A stretch of DNA of 64,000 nucleotides. It comes from Zymomonas mobilis subsp. pomaceae ATCC 29192 (GTDB taxonomy: Bacteria > Pseudomonadota > Alphaproteobacteria > Sphingomonadales > Sphingomonadaceae). The position numbers were made by a program, and so were the translations under genes. Shown here piece after piece: positions 54,697 through 63,953 of this stretch. The stretch covers positions 372,001 to 436,000 of the forward strand of contig NC_015709.1 in NCBI RefSeq assembly GCF_000218875.1. Reading direction: 5' to 3'. The notes beneath the pieces were generated by a model. It was not told the DNA's origin and did no database searches. It saw only the letters and a program-made list of their open reading frames with translations. The number at the start of each line of letters is the position of its first letter. Positions within the stretch are counted from its first letter, which is position 1.

Positions 54697-54959
54697 GCTT
54701 TTTTCGGCCAAAACTCTTCTTTTTGTTTATAAAAAAGTTTTGGCACTTTTCCTCCTTAAACTCCGGATAGGGTCTTTATAAAAGCTGTCTCTAAGGAATT
54801 GAATCCAAATAATTAGAAATCGGATAGCTACATCAATTTTATTTTAATTATGTTTTTTTGTGCTAACAAAACAGTATAAAAATAATAAAAAAATATGCTA
54901 CCTAATTATAAGAGGGAACATTTTGCACTCCCTCTTATAAATAAATAATTTTCAAAAAA

Positions 54960-55766
54960 TTACTTTTCAAAAAATTTATTATAATCAATATTATCTTCAT
55001 TTAATTGTGCAATTATATCTAGTTCATCATTATTTTTTCGACGTGCTAGTAATAAAATATAATCATTTTCTACAGGACCCAGTTTTATAGTAGTTACAGC
55101 TGGAGCATGACGAGCTGCCGCTAGTTCAGCTTCTGTTTTTATCTCCGGTAGAATAGATGTCTGTCTATCGTCTTTTATAGGGCTGTTATTCTTTAACGCA
55201 TCAACGGAAGTTTTTGATGAAGGCGAAGCGGATGAGGATTTCTCTTTCGACAAAATTTTCCAGTTTAAAACACCATAAAGATAGTCGATTTTTGTGCCAT
55301 CTGAAGAAAAAGGCATAAAAATGCCTCGATACATCAAGGAATAGCCCAGATAATTTGTAAAATTAGCCTCAAAACCGAGGGGGCCCCCATGATTAATCAC
55401 TTCAGAAAAGTGAGAATTTGTCGCCATATGGGCAATCAGGCTGCCTTTGGGAACATCAGCAATATGATTAACATGATAGGTAAGATGATCGACCTGACGT
55501 AATTCATATCCTAGAAAAACTATGGCAGGGTTTTTCGTGTTTTCTCTAAAATCCAGTAAAAAACTATGCTGTCCGAAATCTGTAATGGCAGCAGGATCAA
55601 ATTCACTTACCAAGGGTATTTTCCGGCCATGTAAGACAGATACCCAGAAATCGCGAGCGCGTACATGCATCCGACGGTGATCGGAACCGATATCTTTCAT
55701 AATACTGTTGTCTTCAGTGCTATGGGGGATCGCTACGCTTTTTTCATCTTTCTGACTATTCGTCAT
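54960..55766 (-). CDS. PAS_5 domain protein
   Basis: A 268-residue cytoplasmic protein with a PAS_5-like domain over about 30-170: RARDFWVSVLHGRKIP, FDPAAITDFGQHSFLLDFRE, then IADVPKGSLIAHM and FEANFTNYLGYSLMYRGIFMPFSSD followed by DYLYGVLNWK. The last part is the family's conserved ILLPFSSD..ID-type end. A Ser/Lys-rich linker and a small C-terminal stretch follow. No kinase or GGDEF domain is attached, so it is a stand-alone sensor-like protein of unknown partner and function. Common in sphingomonads. Confidence 0.78.
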   Translation of the reverse strand: MTNSQKDEKSVAIPHSTEDNSIMKDIGSDHRRMHVRARDFWVSVLHGRKIPLVSEFDPAAITDFGQHSFLLDFRENTKNPAIVFLGYELRQVDHLTYHVNHIADVPKGSLIAHMATNSHFSEVINHGGPLGFEANFTNYLGYSLMYRGIFMPFSSDGTKIDYLYGVLNWKILSKEKSSSASPSSKTSVDALKNNSPIKDDRQTSILPEIKTEAELAAARHAPAVTTIKLGPVENDYILLLARRKNNDELDIIAQLNEDNIDYNKFFEK

Positions 55767-55955
55767 ACTTTTTCATCTTTACCTTAAAAGTTGTCGTCGT
55801 CATTTCACGCTTTTGCGTGAGAGGTATAGGCCTATTTTAAGAGGAGAGCATAAAATATTCATGCTTAAAATATAGCTAACAGAAAAAATTTTCTGAAAAA
55901 TACAGAATTGGCTTGAAGATTTTTAAAACGACTGTTAAGAGCCACCCTCTGTCGC

Positions 55956-56031
55956 GCCGCTTTAGCTCAGCTGGTAGAGCATCGCATTCGTAATGCGGGG
56001 GTCGCAGGTTCGAGTCCTGCAAGCGGCACCA
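55956..56031 (+). tRNA. tRNA-Thr (anticodon CGT)
   Basis: A 76-base cloverleaf: acceptor GCCGCTT pairs with AAGCGGC, the D-arm has AGCTCAGCTGGTAGAGC, the anticodon stem TCGCA/TGCGG holds loop TTCGTAA with anticodon CGT, the T-arm is GCAGG-TTCGAGT-CCTGC, and CCA is encoded. It reads ACG codons. A very AT-rich region with an orphan ORF follows. Confidence 0.97.
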
Positions 56032-56431
56032 CTTCATATTATAGCGCCAGATCAAAATTCCTTGAAATTTCAAATTCAGATCTCGCCATATTATATTAGC
56101 CATATACTTTATAAAAGAATACAGACCATTCCATTTATAACCGACAAATTAATGATAGATTTGTCAATTAGGTTAAGTCTCCCTATTCTTGATAAGGCAA
56201 AATTATTTTAATTTTTATCAAGTTAAAGTTTTTTTGGATAAAATTTTTATTATTAAATTTTAATAAAATCCTCTTTTAAACTGTATTGAAAATATATTTT
56301 ATTTAATATTAATTAAAAACATTATATCGAGATTGCCCGGTTAAACGCCCTTATCTCTAATGTTCTATTCTCTTTTTTTCTTAAAAATGATAAATTATCT
56401 CAAATTTATCGATTATGTAAGGGATGCTGGA
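56032..56431. other. AT-rich region after tRNA-Thr
   Basis: About 400 bases of AT-rich DNA between the tRNA and the next small ORF. I see no copy of the tRNA 3' end that could be an attachment site and no convincing ORF. Confidence 0.5.
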
Positions 56432-56677
56432 ATGGAACATTTTAACGAAAATATAATCGATGAACTAAAAGAAAAAATTGAAAACATACCCGCCAAAGAA
56501 AAAGGGATAACAAAAAAAGACATCTTCAATAAAATGGTTAATTCTATAAAAACTTTACATTCAAAAGGATATTCGCCTGATGAAATAGTTGAATTTTTTA
56601 AGGAAAATGGAATTTATAGTAATAATGGTTATGTAACTTCTTTAATTGTAATGACTGTATATTGCCATCCTACTTAA
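56432..56677 (+). CDS. Hypothetical protein, 81 residues
   Basis: I do not recognise it. From the ATG at 56432 (AAGGGA seven bases upstream) it has 81 residues, mostly helical and charged, with DELKEKIENIPAKEK and IKTLHSKGYSPDEIVEFFKE. The last stretch has the look of a helix-turn-helix-like element (SKGYS-x-DEIVEFFKENGI) seen in small plasmid or phage DNA-binding proteins, but this is weak. A longer reading from 56360 has no ribosome site. It lies in AT-rich DNA beside a tRNA gene, a common place for acquired DNA. Confidence 0.55.
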   Translation: MEHFNENIIDELKEKIENIPAKEKGITKKDIFNKMVNSIKTLHSKGYSPDEIVEFFKENGIYSNNGYVTSLIVMTVYCHPT

Positions 56678-56994
56678 TTATTTATATGAAAAATAGAAAT
56701 ATTTTATTGTAATTTTTAAACATCAAAAACCTCTTTTATTATTAAGTTTTTATAAATAATTTTTTATCAAGTAATTTAAGTTTACCTCGGATAAATCAAA
56801 CGTAGCGTTACCTTCTAAAGATTCCGGTAATATAAAAGAAATACTATAGTTTTTTATAATTGCATCGACGAGCATACATAAAATTATCGATAAAATCGAA
56901 AATCACAGAATAATTTTCTTTAAAATATATTAAATTTACAAAAATTTGCTATATCCCAATCCTCCATAGATATTGAAATTCTTTCGAGGTTATC
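56678..56994. other. AT-rich gap before the NERD gene
   Basis: A 317-base AT-rich region with no supported ORF, RNA gene or strong repeat. It ends with the NERD gene's GAGG ribosome site. Confidence 0.5.
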
Positions 56995-57879
56995 TTGCTT
57001 AATAGCATTATTATTGTCTTTGTTCTTTTTACTTGTCTCATAATTCCGATCGCGACAGCAGGTATTTATATCCTCAGTGAAAAACGCTCGAAACGTCGAA
57101 GTCCTATTACAGAACCGCTTTTACCCCTTCCCGGTGAAACCCTGAGTAAAAGCTTACAGCATCAAAATATCAAACTTATAATGATAATGCAGGCCGCTAT
57201 TTTGATACCTTCTATTGTTACCATTATTTTATTATATCAATGGGTTATACCTTCACAAATCAAATTTCATGTCCTTGATATTGTTTTAGCTGTCATTTTT
57301 ATAAGCAGTATCGCATGGTCGGTTTATGCCACCAAATCTATAATGGAAAAAAGACGCGCTATCATCGCTGGTTTACAAGGGGAAAGAGCAACGGCGCAGT
57401 GTTTTCAGCCTTTATTGCAAGAGGGATGGCAAATTTTTCATGATTTACAATGCCCAAGAGGTAATATTGATCATGTATTGGTCGGGCCTACGGGTGTATT
57501 TGCTATCGAAACAAAATATCGTTCTAAATATGCCCATATTAAAGGCCGTCAAAATGCACTTGCCCAATATGATGGGCAGATTATTCTTTTTTCTGGTAAA
57601 AACAGAGAAGAGATAGCCTTACAGCAAGCCCGTGCTGTAAGCATGGAACTCGCCAAAAATTTACAAGGAAAATTGGGCCATTTCGTACCTGTAACACCCG
57701 TTGTTTCTTTACCGGGGTGGTATGTGGAGGGCCGTTCACTCAACACGCATCAAGAAGTGATCGTCCTAAACCCTAAAAATCATGCGCTTCTTACTAAAAG
57801 AGCTGTCACTATTAAACCTATGCTCTATAATCGAATTTGTGCGGCTTTAACTGAAATGACCCTGCGCGGCACGCAATAA
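56995..57879 (+). CDS. NERD domain membrane protein (putative nuclease-related)
   Basis: A 294-residue protein. Residues 1-28 hold one membrane helix, and a second pair lies near 60-83 and 90-112. The NERD domain covers about 125-240: GLQGERATAQCFQPLL, then NIDHVLVGPTGVFAIETKYRS, which carries the Asp...Glu-x-Lys active-site pattern of restriction-like nucleases. The TTG start is supported by GAGG five bases upstream, and no ATG occurs in the first conserved part. NERD proteins are predicted nucleases, and this one is membrane-attached; its role is unknown. Confidence 0.8.
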   Translation: MLNSIIIVFVLFTCLIIPIATAGIYILSEKRSKRRSPITEPLLPLPGETLSKSLQHQNIKLIMIMQAAILIPSIVTIILLYQWVIPSQIKFHVLDIVLAVIFISSIAWSVYATKSIMEKRRAIIAGLQGERATAQCFQPLLQEGWQIFHDLQCPRGNIDHVLVGPTGVFAIETKYRSKYAHIKGRQNALAQYDGQIILFSGKNREEIALQQARAVSMELAKNLQGKLGHFVPVTPVVSLPGWYVEGRSLNTHQEVIVLNPKNHALLTKRAVTIKPMLYNRICAALTEMTLRGTQ

Positions 57880-57910
57880 GGTCTTGAGTAGTACATGTAA
57901 ATTTACAGGC

Positions 57911-59629
57911 TCATTTTTGCATTATTTTTGATCTATAGAGGCGCGCCTTTTCTCCCCATTGTTGCATTTCAGAAGACGGGAAGTCTTTAAGATAAACGAT
58001 CAATGCATCAAAAACCGTGGCGGCCTCTTCTGACTTTTCCAAATGATCCAAAATGACAGCTTTATTAAAAAAGGATTCGGCTACAATGAGAGCTATGGTT
58101 GGAGAGGATCGGTCTTTAAAATGATTGATCAGTTTATCATAAAGGTCAACCGCTTCATCGGGATGCCCTAACAGGTTAGTAAGACTAGCCTTGTTGAATA
58201 AAGCACTGGTGACATCTTGGATAATTACCGGATTATCAGAGTCTTTATAACGGGAGAGCAATTTATCATAGGCTGCTAGTGCGGCCTCACGTTGATGCAA
58301 CATGCTATAGGCAATGCCTTTATTAAAGAGGGCACCACTTATGATATTTTCGACGGGAGGCGATTTCGAGGCTTTAAAACGGGTATAAATTTCATCATAA
58401 GTTTTAATAGCTTCTTGCGTGCGCTTATCTTCGGCCAAAAGAATAGCCTTGTTAAAGAAAGCCGCCGCAGTATCCTCTTCCATAGTTGGAATAGAAGAAA
58501 GAAAACGTGTAATTACAGCATCATAGAAAAAAATAGCCTCATTTCTTTTAGAAATTTTGCCTAAAATAACGCCCTTATCAAACAGAACTTTTGCGATAGC
58601 CTCTTGCATATATTTATCATTGTTCGCACTAAATAGATCAATAGCCTTATTCAAAAATAAGATTGCTTCTGATGCTTTACCCATATCATTGAGCAGTAAT
58701 GCTTTATTGATAAAAGAAAATATTACTTTTTCTTTTATTGTTATTGATTTCGTATCTTTAAATTTATTTATGATCTTATCATAATCATCAATAGATTTAT
58801 CAAAAATATTTATTTTTTTAAGTGTGTTCGCTTGATTGAAAAGAGAAGATATGACTATTTCTTGTAATTCATTCCGGTCAGCATTTTGGAAACGGTCTAT
58901 AACCGTCTGATAAACTATAACCGCTTTTTCCGGTTGTTTCATATCCTCTAGCAAAAGCGCTTTATTATAAAGGCATTTAGCTAATTCCTCTTCAATAAAC
59001 GGATCGTTATACTTTCCAAAAAGTTGAAGTAGGCTATCATATGTATCAAGCGCCGCTTGAAACTGATTATTATCCTTGAGTAAAATCCCTTTATTCAACA
59101 GTGCAATAATTCTTTCTTGTTTAAGATCATCTTGCCCCGATCGGTTGATTGACAAAAATTTATCATATTCTGATAGCGCTTCTTGTGTTTTTTGCATGCG
59201 GGCTAAAAGGGTTGCTTTATAGAAAAAAGCTAATGCAACATATTGTTGATCATTGGACGATTCACTTTTATCCAAATGAAGAATTAGCTTATTAAAACAG
59301 GAGAATGCTGCATTATTATGCCCTATAGTGCTTAACAAAAGGGCTTTTCTTAAAAGGCTTTTGGCTAAATATTCATGGATAACGGGTGATTTATCCCCTT
59401 TAAAGCGGTCATAAAAATCATCGTAAGTATCAATAGCCATCGACGGGTTAAAAAATTCAAAATTAAAGGCTTTGCTATAAAGTTCTATTGCAAATTTTTC
59501 CTTCATCGCATCATTCTTATAATATTCATGGGGAACCGCGATGTAAGTAGGCGTATCTAAAATAATCTGGGCATGAAGAGGAAAATTAAAAAATAATACC
59601 ATTAAAAAGAATTTCGATGGCCCCTTCAT
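57911..59629 (-). CDS. Secreted protein of twelve 42-43-residue TPR-like repeats
   Basis: A protein of about 572 residues with a signal peptide (MKGPSKFFLMVLFFNFPLHA), for which the ATG at 59629 is the best start (longer reading from 59653). Nearly the whole mature protein is a run of about twelve tandem repeats, each 42-43 residues long, with the pattern FNKaxLLxxxxxxxEAIxxYDxLIxRFKDSxxPxxxExVxxAL. They are TPR-like but longer than the 34-residue standard TPR. Repeats differ enough to show old divergence. Such arrays usually bind protein partners. The gene converges on the NERD gene with a 31-base gap. Probably periplasmic or secreted; function unknown. Confidence 0.8.
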   Translation of the reverse strand: MKGPSKFFLMVLFFNFPLHAQIILDTPTYIAVPHEYYKNDAMKEKFAIELYSKAFNFEFFNPSMAIDTYDDFYDRFKGDKSPVIHEYLAKSLLRKALLLSTIGHNNAAFSCFNKLILHLDKSESSNDQQYVALAFFYKATLLARMQKTQEALSEYDKFLSINRSGQDDLKQERIIALLNKGILLKDNNQFQAALDTYDSLLQLFGKYNDPFIEEELAKCLYNKALLLEDMKQPEKAVIVYQTVIDRFQNADRNELQEIVISSLFNQANTLKKINIFDKSIDDYDKIINKFKDTKSITIKEKVIFSFINKALLLNDMGKASEAILFLNKAIDLFSANNDKYMQEAIAKVLFDKGVILGKISKRNEAIFFYDAVITRFLSSIPTMEEDTAAAFFNKAILLAEDKRTQEAIKTYDEIYTRFKASKSPPVENIISGALFNKGIAYSMLHQREAALAAYDKLLSRYKDSDNPVIIQDVTSALFNKASLTNLLGHPDEAVDLYDKLINHFKDRSSPTIALIVAESFFNKAVILDHLEKSEEAATVFDALIVYLKDFPSSEMQQWGEKARLYRSKIMQK

Positions 59630-59772
59630 TAAGACATATCCCATTTTTAACATATATAATTAATATATTATTATAATATTTTATAGATAGTATGTAATTT
59701 TTATTAAAAAATATTTTAAAAACAAAAAATAAATAGAGATAAAGAGTAAATTATCGTCATTAAGGAAATATT

Positions 59773-60822
59773 GTGTCTATTTCATTCTCTGAAATTTTAG
59801 ATAATCTTGTAAAAGACGCTTTTTTGCCGATGGATAGTTTTATCTCTGAGCACAAAATACCCTGTGCTTCACTGGGTGTGGTTACACGCGAAGGAAAACA
59901 GGCTTTTCATTTTTCAGGCTATGCACAACTTATCCCTGAAAAAGAACGCTTAACGCGGCATCACTGGTTCGATCTGGCATCCCTAACCAAGGTTATGGCA
60001 ACGACGCCTGCCCTTTTGAAACTCGTTGATAATGGCTTCATTGATCTTGATTCTCCCTTGACTGAGGCCATACCTGATCTAAGGCAATATGAAGTCAATA
60101 CCGCCTATGAACGCGGACTTACTTTTCGGGATTGCTTGACACATAATACAGAACTACCTGCGGTTGAGCCCCTCTATACCTATGGCGATGATCCCAACAG
60201 ATTGCGGCATTTTATTCTACAAAACCCGTGGAAAAGAGTATCGGTGCCCGTCTATTCTGATATTAATTTTATCCTGATCGGGATTGCTATAGAAAGATTG
60301 ACAGGTCTTCCTTTAAGGGCATTAGCATTACCCCCTGGTCTTACTTATGGGGCATCACCTGATTTAGCCGTCGCAACAGAAAACTGCGTTTTTCGTCATC
60401 ATGTCCTAAAAGGAGAAGTGCATGATGAAAATGCATGGGCTTTAGGCGGTGCAGCGGGTCATGCGGGTCTCTTTGGAACTATAGAAGGCGTTCTTCATTT
60501 TGCCTATTCTCTTTTAACAGGCGAGGGTGCTTCCGATAAGGCTATTCGCGCAATGCGCCAGCGTTCTGCTAATCCCAAAAGAAGTATAGGATGGGAATGT
60601 AAATCGGATAATTGGGCGGGTGGACAAGCCTGTTCTGGGCAGACAATTGGCCATACTGGATTTACAGGCACGGGGTTATGGATTGATTTTCAACGCGGTA
60701 TAGCTTGGACTTTACTCACTAATCGAGTTCATCCTACCCGTTTTTCGGGTGTTCCGATGCAGAGCATCCGAAAACAGGTCAGTGACAGAATTATTGAGGG
60801 TTGGGATAAGGTATATTTATAA
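59773..60822 (+). CDS. Serine hydrolase of the class C beta-lactamase family
   Basis: A 349-residue penicillin-binding-protein-like hydrolase. The nucleophile motif SLTK appears in FDLASLTKVMATTP near residue 75, and the second motif as YSDIN near 158 where YxN is usual. A late GHTGFTGTG near 290 serves as the KTG-equivalent (HTG). The GTG start has AAGGAAA upstream. There is no signal peptide, so it may be a cytoplasmic esterase or peptidase rather than a beta-lactamase. Its stop codon lies four bases from that of the convergent helicase gene. Confidence 0.82.
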   Translation: MSISFSEILDNLVKDAFLPMDSFISEHKIPCASLGVVTREGKQAFHFSGYAQLIPEKERLTRHHWFDLASLTKVMATTPALLKLVDNGFIDLDSPLTEAIPDLRQYEVNTAYERGLTFRDCLTHNTELPAVEPLYTYGDDPNRLRHFILQNPWKRVSVPVYSDINFILIGIAIERLTGLPLRALALPPGLTYGASPDLAVATENCVFRHHVLKGEVHDENAWALGGAAGHAGLFGTIEGVLHFAYSLLTGEGASDKAIRAMRQRSANPKRSIGWECKSDNWAGGQACSGQTIGHTGFTGTGLWIDFQRGIAWTLLTNRVHPTRFSGVPMQSIRKQVSDRIIEGWDKVYL

Positions 60823-60826
60823 ATTT

Positions 60827-63571
60827 TTAGTCGTGTTTTATCCGGCATTGTGCCTTTATTCTTTCCACCGCGATATCTAACGGCAAGCGGTTTATTTTAA
60901 TGCCTTCTGGAAAAGCATTCAGTAACCGTGACGGAACCGCCGAAGAGAGCAACACAAAGGCACCTTTATCCCCTTGCCTTCGGATAAGCCGTCCAAAGCC
61001 TTGCGCTAATTTTGCCCGAATAATTTGATCGTCGTAATGACAGCCACCATAAGCCATCCGTCTTGCCGCATGGGCGACTGTAGGCCGTGGCCATGGCAAC
61101 CCTTCCATGACGACGAGACGTAAAGAATTTCCCGGGACATCAATACCATCTCGCAAGGCATCCGTGCCCAGTAAAGAAGCTTGCGGATCATCACGAAAAA
61201 TATCGACCAAAGTTCCCGTATCCATGGGATCAACATGTTGCGCGTAAAGAGATAATCCCTGGCGCGCTAAATGATCAGCAATTCGCGTATAAACGCCCCG
61301 AAGACGCTGAATAGAAGAAAATAGACCTAAAGCCCCCCCTTCGGATGCTTCCAGCAATCGGACATAGCCGTTACTTAAAGCCGCAATATTGTTTTTGGGA
61401 ATATCATTAACAATGAATATCTCAGCAGAAGAGGTATAGTCAAAAGGACTTTGCGCCTGAAAATGCAAAAGCGGACTATTGAGATAGCGTGCTCCACTCC
61501 GCCTTTCCGCTTCTGTCCAATCTGCCTTTATACTTTTAGCTTCTGTCTCAAGATCAGACTGTGAAGGGTATTGGGTATTATTAACCCCTAAGGTCGCAGA
61601 AGTTACCAATAATCCATGGGAAGGTTTAAAAACATGTTCGGCCAGTGGTTCCGTGGGATCTAACCAATGGCGATGAATCCCAATATCATATTCCCTACCT
61701 TCAATCCGATCCACTGCCAGCCAATCAATAAAACGAGGATCAGCTTGTGCGGATAGACGCTCAAGCAATGTCAACCAGCTAGACAGTAAATCTTCCCGAT
61801 TTTCTAAACCATTAATCAAACTTTCTATTTTGCCTCTGATCGGGTTGGTCAACCAATCCGGTGTTTCGTGCAGCAATTGTTCAAGGCGCTTTCCTAAACT
61901 GATCAGGGGTTCTAAAATAGAGTGAATGGCTATTTTGCTTTCATGAGCAGCCGCTATTACTTCACCATCTGGTTCAAAAATCTCAGCCTCAATGCCATAA
62001 CCGCTTGCTTTAGATGCGGAGGCAGCGCGGGCGTAAACCATATCCCTAATTGCGTGAAAAAGCTTTTCAATAACCCCGCGCGGTTTGTTTTCAGATAATC
62101 GCGTAAGCCAACTGTCTGAAGGCAATATACGCGCGGCTTCTTTTAACAGTTCAACAGATAAGGCCACTTGTTCATCATAAGAAGCCATTTCTGCAAAACC
62201 ACGGCGGCGGCGACTGCGCCCTTCAGCACCCGTCAGCCATCGTCGTAATTCGCTAGATTCCCTTCCGGTAAAGGCAAATGAAAAAGTAGCATCCGCCGCT
62301 TCAAAAAGATGATGACCCTCATCAAAAATCAGCCGTTCAAGACCATTCCCTTCAGGCCCACTTCTTGAGGCCAGTAACATCACCAAAGCATGATTAGCGA
62401 TAACAAGGCTGGCGTTATCGGTTGCCCGTACAGCGTGCTCGATAAAACAGCGCCTAAAATGGGGACAAGCTGCATAAATGCATTCCCCCCGTCGGTCTGT
62501 AAGGGAAAGCGCCCCATTGCGACGAAATAAACTGATAAGCCATCCCGGCAAATCACCGCCGATCATATCCCCGTCACGCGTATAGGCCGCCCATCTGGCG
62601 ATCAAATGCGCTAAAATAGCCGAGCGATACCGAAAATTGCCTTGCAAGGCTTCTTCCAGATTGAGCAGGCACAGATAATTTTCACGCCCTTTTCGAACGA
62701 CAACATTCTTTTTATAGCTTTTATCATCTGGAAAAATACGCTCGGATTCTCGACCCAGCTGCTTTTGTAAAGCCTTGGTATAGGTCGAAATCCAAACAGT
62801 TCCGCCGGATTGTTCAGCCCATTTCGTCGCTGGCGCCAGATAGCCCAGTGTTTTACCGATGCCTGTTCCGGCTTGGGCTAATAAAAAATGAGGCTCTTCT
62901 TCTACTAACCGAGGTCGAAAAATCTGACTGACATTTTGAGTATAGCGGCGTTGTTCAGTCCTTATTTCTGCTTTTTGTCCCAGAATAGTGCTAAGGCTGG
63001 CGTCACTATCTTCCACAGATAAAATAACAGGACGCGCGGGCGGTTTTGGGGCTGATTCTTCCCATTCAGCAAGCCGTGAAAACAACCAACGTTCTGGATG
63101 GCGCGGTTTTATCAAATATTGACTGAGAAAATGGCTCCAATTCCATTGATGACGTGCAAGAGCCGTGGCGCTATCCCATGCGCCTTCTTTTTGTTGCCAT
63201 TTGGGATTTGTGACTGTTTTTAAAAGTTGGGCAGTTATGTGGTGTAACGACACCGCTGTAGATACTTCGTCCGTAGGTAAGGGAATATCTAAAAATTTAG
63301 CTAACCCGCGTGGGGTCGGTACCGTAAAACAAGCCGGATAGACAAAGGCAAATAACTCTAAAATATCTAAAGCTGAAATCTCGGGTATTTTTAGACGGCT
63401 GGCCATCATAGGCGTATTAAGGACAATAACGGGATTTTTTTGTAACAAATTTAAAGCCGCTGTTCGGTCAAGTGAGCGAACATCACCATTAGCAAAGGCT
63501 ATCCAGATGCCTGCATGGGTTGCGTATAAGGCAGGTGGAATCCGATCTTCTGAAAAAAGACTTTCTGTCAC
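60827..63571 (-). CDS. DinG/YoaA-family ATP-dependent DNA helicase
   Basis: A 914-residue XPD/Rad3-like superfamily 2 helicase. Walker A is AGTGIGKT within LLAQAGTGIGKTLGYLAPA near residue 240. The four cysteines of the iron-sulfur domain are C in YLCLL and the cluster GECIYAACPHFRRC, the Walker B is DEGH in LIFDEGHHLFEAAD, and motif VI is QGFGRLIRRQGDKG near residue 865. The first 200 residues are a family-specific extension with no domain I can name. These helicases unwind 5'-to-3' and act in repair. The GTG start has AGGA seven bases upstream. Confidence 0.88.
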   Translation of the reverse strand: MTESLFSEDRIPPALYATHAGIWIAFANGDVRSLDRTAALNLLQKNPVIVLNTPMMASRLKIPEISALDILELFAFVYPACFTVPTPRGLAKFLDIPLPTDEVSTAVSLHHITAQLLKTVTNPKWQQKEGAWDSATALARHQWNWSHFLSQYLIKPRHPERWLFSRLAEWEESAPKPPARPVILSVEDSDASLSTILGQKAEIRTEQRRYTQNVSQIFRPRLVEEEPHFLLAQAGTGIGKTLGYLAPATKWAEQSGGTVWISTYTKALQKQLGRESERIFPDDKSYKKNVVVRKGRENYLCLLNLEEALQGNFRYRSAILAHLIARWAAYTRDGDMIGGDLPGWLISLFRRNGALSLTDRRGECIYAACPHFRRCFIEHAVRATDNASLVIANHALVMLLASRSGPEGNGLERLIFDEGHHLFEAADATFSFAFTGRESSELRRWLTGAEGRSRRRRGFAEMASYDEQVALSVELLKEAARILPSDSWLTRLSENKPRGVIEKLFHAIRDMVYARAASASKASGYGIEAEIFEPDGEVIAAAHESKIAIHSILEPLISLGKRLEQLLHETPDWLTNPIRGKIESLINGLENREDLLSSWLTLLERLSAQADPRFIDWLAVDRIEGREYDIGIHRHWLDPTEPLAEHVFKPSHGLLVTSATLGVNNTQYPSQSDLETEAKSIKADWTEAERRSGARYLNSPLLHFQAQSPFDYTSSAEIFIVNDIPKNNIAALSNGYVRLLEASEGGALGLFSSIQRLRGVYTRIADHLARQGLSLYAQHVDPMDTGTLVDIFRDDPQASLLGTDALRDGIDVPGNSLRLVVMEGLPWPRPTVAHAARRMAYGGCHYDDQIIRAKLAQGFGRLIRRQGDKGAFVLLSSAVPSRLLNAFPEGIKINRLPLDIAVERIKAQCRIKHD

Positions 63572-63808
63572 ACAGTATTCCTGATTAAAATCGGATTTTT
63601 CACTATCAAAAGCGATTTAGAAGCGATCTATGAGATAAGAAGATATTTATAAAATAGGAAGAGAGACTAAATTTTTTTATCCTATTTTAGCAAAGATAAA
63701 AGGTATTTTTTATACCGGCTATCTTTGCTAAAAGCTGTGTGATTTTGAAAAATTTCAAACCCCTGTCAGGATGAAAATTTTCGACCTATCTTATCTGACG
63801 GACCCTTT

Positions 63809-63824
63809 TTCCCTTAATAGGGAA
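63809..63824. promoter_or_regulatory. CCCT-N4-AGGG palindrome, site 1 before the last gene
   Basis: TTCCCTTAATAGGGAA, a perfect dyad with 6-base arms, 130 bases before the ATG. Same form as the site at 20035-20050. Confidence 0.5.
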
Positions 63825-63864
63825 TACCCAAAAGCCTTTAAGAGAAAATGTTGATTTTTTTTAT

Positions 63865-63877
63865 CCCTGTAATAGGG
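63865..63877. promoter_or_regulatory. CCCT-N5-AGGG palindrome, site 2 before the last gene
   Basis: CCCTGTAATAGGG is the same motif with a 5-base spacer. Its centre is about 54 bases from site 1. Confidence 0.4.
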
Positions 63878-63953
63878 AAAGATACATAAATTTTTATTTT
63901 TTAAAGAGCGGTTTTTTTATCAGCTCTTTTCTTTTATTTCGATACAGGACCAT

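Larger units (their letters stand above)
63572..63953. promoter_or_regulatory. Upstream region of the last gene with palindromes and a large hairpin
   Basis: A 382-base gap. It contains a 14-base-pair inverted repeat TTTTAGCAAAGATA (63685-63698) with TATCTTTGCTAAAA (63720-63733) whose loop holds a nested GGTAT/ATACC hairpin, then two CCCT-type palindromes at 63811-63822 and 63865-63877. No T run follows the big hairpin, so it is not an ordinary terminator. Confidence 0.55.

Noticed and set aside
57911-59653. CRISPR-like or DNA-level tandem repeat under the TPR gene
   Set aside because: The repeat is visible only at protein level; the DNA units are too diverged to be a recent tandem repeat.
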